A DNA stretch of 64,000 nucleotides from Wukongibacter sp050859025 (lineage in GTDB: Bacteria; Bacillota; Clostridia; Peptostreptococcales; Caminicellaceae), in NCBI RefSeq assembly GCF_050859025.1, contig NZ_CP138200.1, positions 868,001-932,000 of the forward strand, in the 5' to 3' direction. Position 1 is the first letter of the stretch. Each line of letters starts with the position of its first letter. The notes under the pieces are model-generated. The model was not told the DNA's origin. It made no database searches and saw only the letters and a list, made by a program, of their open reading frames with translations. This document shows positions 39,502 to 48,087 of this stretch, piece after piece. The position numbers and the translations under genes are program-made.

Positions 39502-40800
39502 ATGACAGAAGGATTTTTTAAGTTATCTAAGAACAACACAAATGTAAAAACTGAAATTATTGCAGGTATTACCACCTTTATGACTATGGCTTATATTTTA
39601 ATAGTTAATCCACTTACTTTAGCCGAGGCAGGGATGGATTTTGGTGCTGTATTTACGGCGACTGCATTATCTGCTGTTGTTGCAACCTTGGTTATGGCAT
39701 TAGTAGCAAATTTACCATTTGCATTGGCACCAGGTATGGGGCTTAATGCTTTCTTTGCATACACAGTAGTATTGAGTATGGGAGCTTCTTGGGAATTTGC
39801 TTTAACTGCGGTATTTTTAGAGGGAATTATATTTATCATTCTTACTTTTTTAAACGTTAGGGAAGCTATAATTAATGCTATACCACTGAATCTTAAAAAG
39901 GCAGTTTCTGTCGGTATAGGATTATTCATTGCATTTATTGGACTTTATAATGCTGGAATTATAGTGTTAGGAGATGGAATTCCATTAACCCTTGGAAAAG
40001 TTACAGGCGGTCCAGCACTACTTGCAACTATAGGATTACTAATTACAGGTTTCTTGTTGGCGAGGGGTATAAAAGGAGCATTATTATTTGGAATATTAGC
40101 TACAACAATCATTGGTATTCCAATGGGAATCACACAATTACCTGAAGGATTACAATTTGTTAGTCCTCCACCGTCATTAGAACCAATACTTTTCAAATTC
40201 GATTTTTCTCAAATTTTTACTATGAAGATGGTAATAGTATTGTTTTCATTTCTATTCGTAGATATGTTTGATACAGTTGGGACCTTAATCGGTGTTGCTA
40301 CAAAGGCAGATATGTTAGACGAGAATGGAAAGGTACCTAGAGTAAAACAAGCCTTACTTGCCGATGCTGTAGGAACGACTGTTGGTGCAATGCTTGGAAC
40401 AAGTACGGTAACTACCTATGTAGAAAGTGCATCTGGAGTAGCTGAGGGTGGTAGAACAGGACTTACGGCATTATCTACAGCGGGAATGTTTGCTATATCC
40501 TTATTTTTATCTCCACTATTTATAATGATACCATCGGCTGCAACAGCTCCGGCTCTTATATTAGTTGGTCTTTTTATGATGTCGCCGATAAAAAGTATAG
40601 ATTTTAATGATTTTACAGAGGCCATACCAGCATTCTTAACAATAATTATGATGCCTCTTGCATATAGTATCGCAGAAGGTATTGTATTTGGAATGATAAG
40701 CTATGTTGTACTTAAGACTATAACTGGTAAGTTTAAGGATATTTCACCACTTATGTATATCTTAGCAGTGGCATTTGTATTGAAATTCTTTGTGCATTAG
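39502..40800 (+). CDS. pbuG: Purine permease, NCS2 / AzgA-PbuG family
   Basis: 432 residues from the ATG with GAGGAGG 7 bases upstream. About 12-14 membrane segments; diagnostic motifs are TFMTMAYILIVNP near the start, NLPFALAPGMGLNAFFAY, DMFDTVGTLIGVATKADM and GTSTVTTYVESASGVAEGGRTG (split here). The family imports hypoxanthine and guanine by proton symport. The guanine riboswitch supports guanine or hypoxanthine as substrate. Symbol by family resemblance. Confidence 0.93.
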   Translation: MTEGFFKLSKNNTNVKTEIIAGITTFMTMAYILIVNPLTLAEAGMDFGAVFTATALSAVVATLVMALVANLPFALAPGMGLNAFFAYTVVLSMGASWEFALTAVFLEGIIFIILTFLNVREAIINAIPLNLKKAVSVGIGLFIAFIGLYNAGIIVLGDGIPLTLGKVTGGPALLATIGLLITGFLLARGIKGALLFGILATTIIGIPMGITQLPEGLQFVSPPPSLEPILFKFDFSQIFTMKMVIVLFSFLFVDMFDTVGTLIGVATKADMLDENGKVPRVKQALLADAVGTTVGAMLGTSTVTTYVESASGVAEGGRTGLTALSTAGMFAISLFLSPLFIMIPSAATAPALILVGLFMMSPIKSIDFNDFTEAIPAFLTIIMMPLAYSIAEGIVFGMISYVVLKTITGKFKDISPLMYILAVAFVLKFFVH

Positions 40801-40882
40801 TAATTTAATCTTTTGTGCTAGTAAATTATACATTAGCTCCCGACGGCTAGAACTAGCTAGGCGGATTAATTTAATAACGTAA

Positions 40883-40982
40883 ATACAACCCATGAGATAT
40901 TTCATCTTTTTCAATGTCTCTGTTTCCTCCCTTAAAAAACAGGTTTATTCATAGGACGAGATGGACTCATGGGCATTTGTAT
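40883..40982 (+). ncRNA. Candidate small RNA with C-rich, anti-SD loop
   Basis: An extended stem closes about 100 bases: ATACAA-CCCATGAG with CTCATGGG-CAT-TTGTAT, then TTTCATCT with AGATGGA, and an apical CTGTTT/AAACAG hairpin whose loop is CCTCCCTTAA. An unpaired CCTCC is complementary to Shine-Dalgarno sequences, as in RsaE/RoxS-type regulators. A terminator follows 10 bases later. No ORF. A weak promoter may lie at about 40803-40832. Confidence 0.5.
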
Positions 40983-40991
40983 ATATTATTA

Positions 40992-41021
40992 TGAAGCCAT
41001 TTTTCTAGGCTTCTTTTTTTT
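40992..41021 (+). terminator. Terminator of the small-RNA candidate
   Basis: GAAGCC pairs with GGCTTC across TATTTTTCTA, then eight T. It could also be the terminator of the permease transcript. Confidence 0.85.
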
Positions 41022-41095
41022 ATACTTTACCCTAAAGTATTAACATTAATAATTTAACAGAGATTAAGAAAAAATAAATAGAAATTGAAATAATT

Positions 41096-41200
41096 ATAGA
41101 AATTCCAGTTAAAACTTTAATTTATACACATCAAAATCCTAAGATTCATCAGATATTTTGATATGTATAAATTGAGTTCTACTATTTGAACCCTATATAC
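41096..41200. repeat. Dispersed palindromic repeat family 1, full copy
   Basis: TATAGAAATTCCAG ... AACCCTATATA with both 40-base arms. Its right arm, TTGAGT-16-TATATA, looks like an outward promoter pointing into the DUF2383-like gene that starts 22 bases later. Confidence 0.88.
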
Positions 41201-41221
41201 ATAAGGAAGGAGCATTTAAAA

Positions 41222-41653
41222 ATGAGTAAAAAAGATAAGATAATAGATGTTCTCAATAATTTACTACAGGGAGAAAACATGGCAGTAGATGCCTTTAATA
41301 TTTTTATTAATAAAGCTCAAGATGAGAATATAAAGAAAACCTTTCAGGAAATTCAAAACCAACATAGAGAAAATATGGGGGTTATATCAAATTATATTCA
41401 AGATCTAGGTTATAAGCCTAAGGAAAAGTTAGGAATAAAGGGTGTTATGTCTGATTTCATGATAAGCATAGATTTAACTGGAAAGGATGATTCGCAGACC
41501 TTAAGTAAAGCTATATCAGGCGAAGATAAAGGTATAAATATGGTTGAAGAAATAATGAAGATAGATTTAGATGACGAAAGTAAAAGACTGGTAAACCAGA
41601 TATTAGAGGAAGATAGAAGCAGCCTGGCTAAGCTGCGAAGAATTGGTCAATAG
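41222..41653 (+). CDS. DUF2383-like four-helix protein
   Basis: 143 residues from the ATG at 41222 with AAGGAAGGAG 9 bases upstream; the earlier in-frame start lies inside the repeat. A ferritin-like helical bundle (IIDVLNNLLQGENMAVDAFN, FQEIQNQHRENMGVISNYIQ, ISGEDKGINMVEEIM, VNQILEEDRSSLAKL). The family is found in spore-formers and others as stress-linked proteins of unknown activity. Glu/His pairs (QHRENM and others) could bind metal, but this is not established. Promoter possibly supplied by the repeat. Confidence 0.65.
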   Translation: MSKKDKIIDVLNNLLQGENMAVDAFNIFINKAQDENIKKTFQEIQNQHRENMGVISNYIQDLGYKPKEKLGIKGVMSDFMISIDLTGKDDSQTLSKAISGEDKGINMVEEIMKIDLDDESKRLVNQILEEDRSSLAKLRRIGQ

Positions 41654-41659
41654 GATACT

Positions 41660-42559
41660 TTAGAGAATATTATCCTTCTCAAACATCTGTACAAATTTTT
41701 TACCAGCAGGAGCAAGAGGCAGACGATTATTAGTAACAACACCTATACTTCTTATTTTTATTTCTTCCTTAATATTAAGCTTGAAAATAGTTCCATTATT
41801 TAAATCATTCTTTATTGCATCTTCCATTACAAAAGAAATTCCAAGACCAATTTTCGTCATTTCCACAAGTAAATCTATGCTGTCCAACTCGAATTCTGGC
41901 GAAATACTTATGTCATTATTTTTAATCAATTCGTCAAAAAAGGTTCGGGTTGTCGAATTTTTTTCTAGACTCAATATTGGATATTTTTCAAGTTCTTTAA
42001 GCTTGACGACCTTATTCTCCAAATTTCTAAATTTTTCTCCAGCAATAAAAACATCCTGTATATCTTTGACGGATTTTATATTTAGGTTTTTATAGTTATA
42101 TTTATTACTTAAGTTTACTACTGCAATATCTATACTGCCGCTTTTTAGTAAATCTACACATATTGGTGAGGGTCTATTAGTTATGTGAATTTTTATATTT
42201 GGATATTCTTCATGGAATTTTTTGAAGTAGGGAAGGAGAAAATATTTACAGATTGTATCACTGGCACCTATATGGATCTCTCCCTGCATTAAATTGTCAA
42301 TTTCAAACAAAGCTCTTTCACCAGATTTTATAAAGTTAAAGGCCTGTTCAATATGCTTATAAAGGGTTTCTCCCTCAGATGTAAGCTTCATATTTTTTGC
42401 ATGGCGAAAAAATAGCTTTGTATTTAAGTTTTTCTCTAGAAGCTTTATAGACTGGCTTACTGCGGATTGAGAAACATATAGCTTTTCCGCCGCTGTAGAA
42501 AAATTAAGGTGTCTTGCAGCAAAATAGAAGACTTTATAAAGCTCAAAGTTTATATCCAT
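41660..42559 (-). CDS. LysR-family transcriptional regulator (pur-linked)
   Basis: 299 residues. Winged helix at 1-65 (FELYKVFYFAARHLNFSTAA, YVSQSAVSQSIKLLEKNL), effector domain from 90 (IHIGASDTICKYFLLPYFKK, GSIDIAVVNLS). It is clearly a paralogue of the LysR protein at 33198. Divergent from purL with 120 bp between, containing a perfect palindrome (42584). So it may control itself or the purine run, which would be unusual; the neighbourhood may equally be chance. The ATG has AAGGAG upstream. Confidence 0.88.
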   Translation of the reverse strand: MDINFELYKVFYFAARHLNFSTAAEKLYVSQSAVSQSIKLLEKNLNTKLFFRHAKNMKLTSEGETLYKHIEQAFNFIKSGERALFEIDNLMQGEIHIGASDTICKYFLLPYFKKFHEEYPNIKIHITNRPSPICVDLLKSGSIDIAVVNLSNKYNYKNLNIKSVKDIQDVFIAGEKFRNLENKVVKLKELEKYPILSLEKNSTTRTFFDELIKNNDISISPEFELDSIDLLVEMTKIGLGISFVMEDAIKNDLNNGTIFKLNIKEEIKIRSIGVVTNNRLPLAPAGKKFVQMFEKDNIL

Positions 42560-42583
42560 ACATTAGCACTCCTTATATTAAGC

Positions 42584-42598
42584 ATTAATATTATTAAT
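42584..42598. promoter_or_regulatory. Small palindrome between lysR and purL
   Basis: ATTAATATTATTAAT reads the same on both strands apart from its centre base and fits the T-N11-A pattern of LysR sites. AT-rich, so chance is possible. Confidence 0.4.
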
Positions 42599-42680
42599 TT
42601 TAATTATATATTTTACTATGTTAAAATTTAATTGTAAAGAGATAATTGATATTGAATTAAATACCTTAGGAGGTTTATAT

Positions 42681-45600
42681 ATGAAAAATGTTGTCAGACG
42701 ACTCTTTGTAGAAAAGAAAAAGGGTTTTGATGTTGAGGCACAGCATTTATGTAGAAATATTAAGGAGAATCTTGGAATAGAAAATCTTGAATGCATAAGA
42801 GTTATCAATCGATATGATGTAGCAGGAATTTCAGATGAAGAGTTTCAGAGATCTAAGGGGACGATTTTTTCTGAACCAAATGTAGATAAGATATACGATG
42901 AAGATATAGAAATAACTAGTGACGAAAGAGTTTTAGCAATAGAATTTTTACCAGGTCAATACGACCAAAGAGCCGATTCAGCAGCAGAATGTGTTCAAAT
43001 ACTTACTCAAAAAGAGAAGCCTCTTGTAAACGTTGCTAAATTGATGATTTTAAAGGGGAACATAAATGATGAAGATTTTGAAAAAATAAAAGGCTATTGT
43101 ATAAATCCAGTTGATTCTAGGGAAGCTCTTCTTAAAAAGCCCGAGAGTCTTGAGATGCAAAGTGAAGTCCCAGAGGATGTTAAGATTTTAGATGGTTTTA
43201 TAGACAGAGATAGAGATGAAATTGCAAGCTTTAGAGAAGCTTTTGGGTTTGCAATGAATATAGACGATTTAGTTTGCTGTAGAGATTACTTTAGGAATAC
43301 GGAAAAGAGAAATCCAACAATTACTGAGCTTAAGGCGATTGACACCTATTGGTCGGACCATTGTAGACATACAACCTTTCTTACGGAAATAGAAGAAGCA
43401 GAAATAGAAAAGGGATTATATGGAGATGTTATTGAAGAAGCCTTTAATGAGTATCTAGAATCAAGAAAGTATGTTTACGGTGACAAGGATAGGGATATTT
43501 GTCTGATGGACATAGCTGTTATGGGTATGAAGGAGCTTAGAAAAAAGGGTGAGCTTGAGGATCTTGAAGTATCTGATGAAGTAAATGCATGTAGTATTGA
43601 AGTAGATGTTGATGTGGATGGAGAGAATGAGAAATGGCTTGTAATGTTTAAAAATGAGACCCATAATCATCCTACAGAAATTGAACCCTTCGGTGGTGCG
43701 GCTACCTGCCTTGGTGGAGCAATAAGGGACCCATTATCGGGTAGAGCATATGTTTATCAGGCAATGAGAGTTACGGGAAGTGGAGATCCGAGAGCAAAGA
43801 TCGAAGACACACTACCGGGGAAATTGCCACAACGAAAAATAACTACTGAGGCTGCCCACGGATATAGCTCATATGGAAATCAAATTGGACTAGCCACTGG
43901 TCAGGTTGCTGAGGTTTATGATGAAGGATTTTTAGCAAAAAGAATGGAGATTGGAGCAGTTATTGCAGCGGCTCCAAAGGAAAATGTAAAAAGAGAAGCA
44001 CCAGTAGAAGGTGATTTAATATTATTAGTAGGAGGAAGAACAGGTAGAGATGGATGTGGAGGTGCCACAGGTTCCTCTAAGGAGCATACTGAAGAATCTA
44101 TCTTTACATGTGGAGCAGAGGTACAAAAAGGAAACCCTCCAACAGAAAGAAAGATTCAGAGACTTTTTAGAAATTCTGAGCTTGCAAAGCTTATTAAGAA
44201 ATGTAATGACTTTGGAGCTGGAGGAGTATCGGTGGCTATTGGAGAGCTTGCTGATAGTCTTGAAATAGACCTTGATAAGGTTCCGAAGAAATATGAAGGA
44301 TTGGATGGGACAGAGCTTGCAATATCAGAGTCCCAGGAACGTATGGCGGTAGTTATAGATAAGGATGATCTAAATAGATTTATAGAGCTTTCCAGGGAGG
44401 AAAACCTTGAATCTACTCTAGTTGCTAAGGTAACTAATACCGGTAGGCTGACAATGAAGTGGAGAGGTAAAAATATATTTGATATAAGTAGAGATTTCTT
44501 AAATACGAATGGAGTTAAACAGAAAGCTAATGCTAAGGTAGTTCAGCCATTACAAAAAGACAATTATTTTGATGAAACAGCGGATATGTATGAGAATGAA
44601 AAACTTAAGGATGCATGGATAGATAATCTTAAGGATTTAAATGTTGCTGGTCAAAAAGGTTTAGTAGAAAGGTTTGATAGTACTATTGGTGCTGGAACTG
44701 TGTTAATGCCATTCGGAGGTAAATATTCATTGACTCCTACAGAGGGTATGGTGGCTAAAATACCCGTAGTAAATAGAGAAACTAATACATGTACAATAAT
44801 GACATATGGATATAATCCAAGGCTGGCTAAATGGAGTCCATTCCACGGAGCTATGTATTCCGTAATAGAATCTATTTCAAAGGTCGTTGCCCTTGGAGGA
44901 GATTATAAAAAGATTAGATTGACTCTTCAAGAGTATTTTGAAAAGCTAGGAGATAATAAGGAAAGATGGGGAAAACCCTTTAGTGCATTACTGGGAGCTT
45001 TCTATGTACAGAAGAAGCTTAAAATACCGGCTATTGGTGGTAAAGACAGTATGTCAGGAACCTTTAAGGATTTAAAAGTTCCACCTACACTAGTATCCTT
45101 TGCTGTGGACACAGCTGATGCTAGAAAAATTGTATCCCCTGAGTTTAAGAAGATAAACAGCCATATAGTTTATGTTTCACTTAAAAAGGACTCTAAGGAT
45201 GTACCAGATTTTGATGAACTTGATAAAAACTATTCAAGGATATATGAGCTTATTCAAAATGACAAGGTTCTTGCAGCGGCGGCTGTAAGAATAGGTGGAT
45301 TAGCTGCTGTCATCTCGAAAATGTCCTTTGGTAATAAAATTGGTGTTAATTTTACTGAGGATATGAAAGCAGATAAGTTATTTAGAGCCGATTATGGTTC
45401 AATAATCTTAGAAATAGATGAAAGAGAAGATTTAGAGAATTTATTTGATGGGATAGAGTATAGTGTTCTAGGAAGAACTCAAAATAAAAAATCGATTGAT
45501 ATAGGTGAAACAGGTATAGAGTTGGAAGATGCTATAAAGGCTTGGACTCAGCCCCTTGTGGAAATTTTTCCAACAAAAGAAGATATAGCTGGAGCTCCTG

Positions 45601-46451
45601 AAAATATACTATACGAAAAGGGTACTAAAGTTAAAGCTTCTGCAAAAATTGCAAGACCAAGAGTATTTATACCTGTATTTCCGGGAACAAATTGCGAATA
45701 TGATACAGCAAGGGCTTTTGAAAGGTCAGGAGGAATCGTAGATACATTTGTGCTTAAGAATCTTACTCCTGCGTATATTGAGGAATCCATTGCTGAAATG
45801 GCAAAGAAAATAGGAGATTCTCAAATTATAGCTCTGCCAGGAGGTTTTAGTGCCGGTGATGAACCCGATGGCTCTGGTAAATTTATTGCAACTGTATTTA
45901 GAAATCCACTTGTTAAAGAGGCCGTTATGAACCTTATTAAAAACAGAGATGGACTGGTATTAGGGATATGTAATGGCTTCCAAGCTCTTATAAAACTAGG
46001 GCTACTGCCATACGGCGAAATAAGGGATATAGATGAAAGCTGTCCTACACTAACATACAATAAAATAGGACGCCATGTATCCTGTATGCCAATTACTAAG
46101 GTTGTATCTAATCTTTCGCCTTGGCTTAGCAATGTAAAGGTTGGAGATATCCATAGAATAGCTATGTCCCACGGAGAAGGAAGATTTGTAGCAAATGACG
46201 ATGTAATGAAGGAACTTATTAATAATGGTCAGGTGGCAACCCAGTATGTGAACTATAGTGGAAATCCAAGCTACAATGGCGAATTTAATCCTAATGGTTC
46301 ACTTAATGCAATTGAAGGAATAACTAGCCCAGACGGAAGAATATTTGGAAAAATGGGACATTCAGAAAGAATAGGTAGGGATATATGTAAGAACGTACCA
46401 GGTCATAAGGATCAAAAATTGTTTGAGGCAGGAATAAGCTATTTTGGATAG
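42681..46451 (+). CDS. purL: Phosphoribosylformylglycinamidine synthase, single-chain Clostridial type
   Basis: 1256 residues from the ATG with TAGGAGG 8 bases upstream (an in-frame ATG 63 bases earlier has none). It converts FGAR to FGAM with glutamine and ATP. Linker and N-terminal PurS-like region, two AIRS-type halves (DTYWSDHCRHTTF, FKNETHNHPTEIEPFGGAAT, later IPAIGGKDSMSGTF), and a C-terminal glutamine amidotransferase with nucleophile Cys1097 (VLGICNGFQALIKLG) and AMSHGEGRF. This large one-piece clade is usual in Clostridia, so no purQ or purS is needed. First in the pur run but 203 bp from purE, which has its own promoter. Confidence 0.97.
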   Translation: MKNVVRRLFVEKKKGFDVEAQHLCRNIKENLGIENLECIRVINRYDVAGISDEEFQRSKGTIFSEPNVDKIYDEDIEITSDERVLAIEFLPGQYDQRADSAAECVQILTQKEKPLVNVAKLMILKGNINDEDFEKIKGYCINPVDSREALLKKPESLEMQSEVPEDVKILDGFIDRDRDEIASFREAFGFAMNIDDLVCCRDYFRNTEKRNPTITELKAIDTYWSDHCRHTTFLTEIEEAEIEKGLYGDVIEEAFNEYLESRKYVYGDKDRDICLMDIAVMGMKELRKKGELEDLEVSDEVNACSIEVDVDVDGENEKWLVMFKNETHNHPTEIEPFGGAATCLGGAIRDPLSGRAYVYQAMRVTGSGDPRAKIEDTLPGKLPQRKITTEAAHGYSSYGNQIGLATGQVAEVYDEGFLAKRMEIGAVIAAAPKENVKREAPVEGDLILLVGGRTGRDGCGGATGSSKEHTEESIFTCGAEVQKGNPPTERKIQRLFRNSELAKLIKKCNDFGAGGVSVAIGELADSLEIDLDKVPKKYEGLDGTELAISESQERMAVVIDKDDLNRFIELSREENLESTLVAKVTNTGRLTMKWRGKNIFDISRDFLNTNGVKQKANAKVVQPLQKDNYFDETADMYENEKLKDAWIDNLKDLNVAGQKGLVERFDSTIGAGTVLMPFGGKYSLTPTEGMVAKIPVVNRETNTCTIMTYGYNPRLAKWSPFHGAMYSVIESISKVVALGGDYKKIRLTLQEYFEKLGDNKERWGKPFSALLGAFYVQKKLKIPAIGGKDSMSGTFKDLKVPPTLVSFAVDTADARKIVSPEFKKINSHIVYVSLKKDSKDVPDFDELDKNYSRIYELIQNDKVLAAAAVRIGGLAAVISKMSFGNKIGVNFTEDMKADKLFRADYGSIILEIDEREDLENLFDGIEYSVLGRTQNKKSIDIGETGIELEDAIKAWTQPLVEIFPTKEDIAGAPENILYEKGTKVKASAKIARPRVFIPVFPGTNCEYDTARAFERSGGIVDTFVLKNLTPAYIEESIAEMAKKIGDSQIIALPGGFSAGDEPDGSGKFIATVFRNPLVKEAVMNLIKNRDGLVLGICNGFQALIKLGLLPYGEIRDIDESCPTLTYNKIGRHVSCMPITKVVSNLSPWLSNVKVGDIHRIAMSHGEGRFVANDDVMKELINNGQVATQYVNYSGNPSYNGEFNPNGSLNAIEGITSPDGRIFGKMGHSERIGRDICKNVPGHKDQKLFEAGISYFG

Positions 46452-46560
46452 ATGAAATAGACATAGGATATAAATCGAATATAAAAAATAAAATTACTAC
46501 TAATGTTCAATATTAAACGTACAATTATAAAAATATATAATAAAATATACGTAAAAATTA

Positions 46561-46589
46561 TTGACTATATACACACCCTTTGATATCAT
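46561..46589 (+). promoter_or_regulatory. Promoter of purE
   Basis: TTGACT, 17 bases, TATCAT, 66 bases before the purE start. Good sigma-A match. No purine riboswitch or clear PurR box follows. Confidence 0.75.
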
Positions 46590-46654
46590 GAAGTTAGTAG
46601 AAAAAACGGTAAATACAGAATAAATCTAAAACAAATTATTTTGGAGGTATACTT

Positions 46655-47152
46655 ATGAAGAAGGTAGCTATTATTATGGGTAGTGATTCTGATTATGAAG
46701 TAGTTAAAAAGTCTGTAAAGATACTAAAAGACTTTGGAGTAGAGGTTGATGTAAGGGTTATATCAGCCCACAGAACTCCTTTTAAGGCAATTGACTTTGC
46801 TGAGAATGCTGAAAAGAATGGATTTGATTTAATAATAGGTGCTGCTGGAAAAGCAGCACATCTTCCTGGTGTTTTAGCAGGAGTAAGTGTACTTCCGATT
46901 ATTGGTCTACCAATTAAGTCTTCAACAATGGATGGACTAGACTCGTTATTATCTATAGTACAAATGCCAAAGGGAGTACCAGTAGCTACTGTAGCAATCA
47001 ATGGAGCGGAGAATGCAGCACTTTTAGCTGTTCAAATATTGTCGGTTAAATACGAAGATCTAAGAAAGAAATTTAGAGAATATAAGGAAGAAATGGCAAA
47101 GCAGGTTGAGGAGAAGAACGATAAAATACAAAGTATAATCGGAGGTATGTAA
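46655..47152 (+). CDS. purE: 5-(carboxyamino)imidazole ribonucleotide mutase, class I PurE
   Basis: 165 residues. GSDSDYEVVKKSVKIL, SAHRTPFKAIDFA and the GAAGKAAHLPGVLAG active-site loop place it in the PurE family. By length and the SAHRTP motif it is class I, which normally uses N5-CAIR made by PurK, yet no purK is found here. Located between purL and purC; the TGGAGGT ribosome site is good; 2 bases to purC. Confidence 0.95.
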   Translation: MKKVAIIMGSDSDYEVVKKSVKILKDFGVEVDVRVISAHRTPFKAIDFAENAEKNGFDLIIGAAGKAAHLPGVLAGVSVLPIIGLPIKSSTMDGLDSLLSIVQMPKGVPVATVAINGAENAALLAVQILSVKYEDLRKKFREYKEEMAKQVEEKNDKIQSIIGGM

Positions 47153-47154
47153 AG

Positions 47155-47856
47155 ATGAAAAAGCTTGAAATGTTATATGAAGGCAAAGCTAAGAAGGTTT
47201 TTAAAACAGAAGATGAAAAAAGATATGTAATAGAGTATAAGGATGATGCGACAGCATTCAACGGAGTTAAAAAGGGAACAATTGTTGGAAAAGGAGTAAT
47301 CAACAATAAAATGTCAGCTTTACTTTTTAAGATGTTAGAAGAAAAAGGAATACCTACACACTTTGTAGAGCTTTTAAGCAATAGAGAAATGTTAGTAAAG
47401 GATGTTCAGATACTTCCTTTAGAAGTTATCATGAGAAATGTTGCAGCAGGATCCTTAGCTAAGAGGTTAGGTCTTGAAGAGGGAGTAGTAATGAAAACTC
47501 CTGTTCTTGAATTTTGCTATAAAAACGATGATTTAGGTGATCCTATGATTAATGAATATCATATCAGAGCCGTAGAGCTTGCAACCGATGACCAAGTTGA
47601 GAAGGTTAAAGAATATGCCTTTAAGATTAATGAAATATTGATAGATTTCTTTAAAGAAAGAGATATTAAACTTATTGATTTCAAATTAGAATTTGGTTTA
47701 CATGATGGAGAAGTTGTACTTGCCGATGAGATTTCTCCTGATACCTGCAGATTTTGGGATGCTAACACTAATAAGAAGCTAGATAAGGATAGATTTAGAA
47801 GAGATTTAGGAGATGTTGAAGAGGCCTATAATGAGATTTTAGGCAGGTTACAGTAA
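47155..47856 (+). CDS. purC: SAICAR synthetase
   Basis: 233 residues. It joins aspartate to CAIR. EMLYEGKAKKVFKTEDEKRY at the start, then GKGVINNKMSALLFKMLEEK, EVIMRNVAAGSLAKRLG and KLEFGLHDGEVVLADEISPD with the ATP and substrate contacts. Starts 2 bases after purE (GGAGGTATG), so translation is coupled. Followed by a 231-bp gap with a hairpin before purF. Confidence 0.97.
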   Translation: MKKLEMLYEGKAKKVFKTEDEKRYVIEYKDDATAFNGVKKGTIVGKGVINNKMSALLFKMLEEKGIPTHFVELLSNREMLVKDVQILPLEVIMRNVAAGSLAKRLGLEEGVVMKTPVLEFCYKNDDLGDPMINEYHIRAVELATDDQVEKVKEYAFKINEILIDFFKERDIKLIDFKLEFGLHDGEVVLADEISPDTCRFWDANTNKKLDKDRFRRDLGDVEEAYNEILGRLQ

Positions 47857-47880
47857 AAAGGATATAAGATGGAATATAGA

Positions 47881-47955
47881 GATAAGGAGAAAGGATAAAG
47901 GTTTAGTTTAGAGCCACAATAATGTTCTAAAAACCTTTTTTCCTATCTCCTATCT
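47881..47955 (+). other. Long imperfect hairpin between purC and purF
   Basis: GATAAGGAGAAAGGATAAAG plus GTTT pairs with AAACCTTTTTTCCTATCTCC plus TATC over a 26-base loop. The 3' arm contains TTTTTT, so it could act as an attenuator reducing purF and later genes. Confidence 0.45.
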
Positions 47956-48087
47956 GCTTTTAATAAATATAAAATTTAATGGGAAAAACAAATTCATTGA
48001 AATCACGGGGATGAAATATCAAAATTCCTTAAGTGTTTAAGAGCCTGAAGAATGTAAGATGTATATATAGATGGAGGGACAAATACC

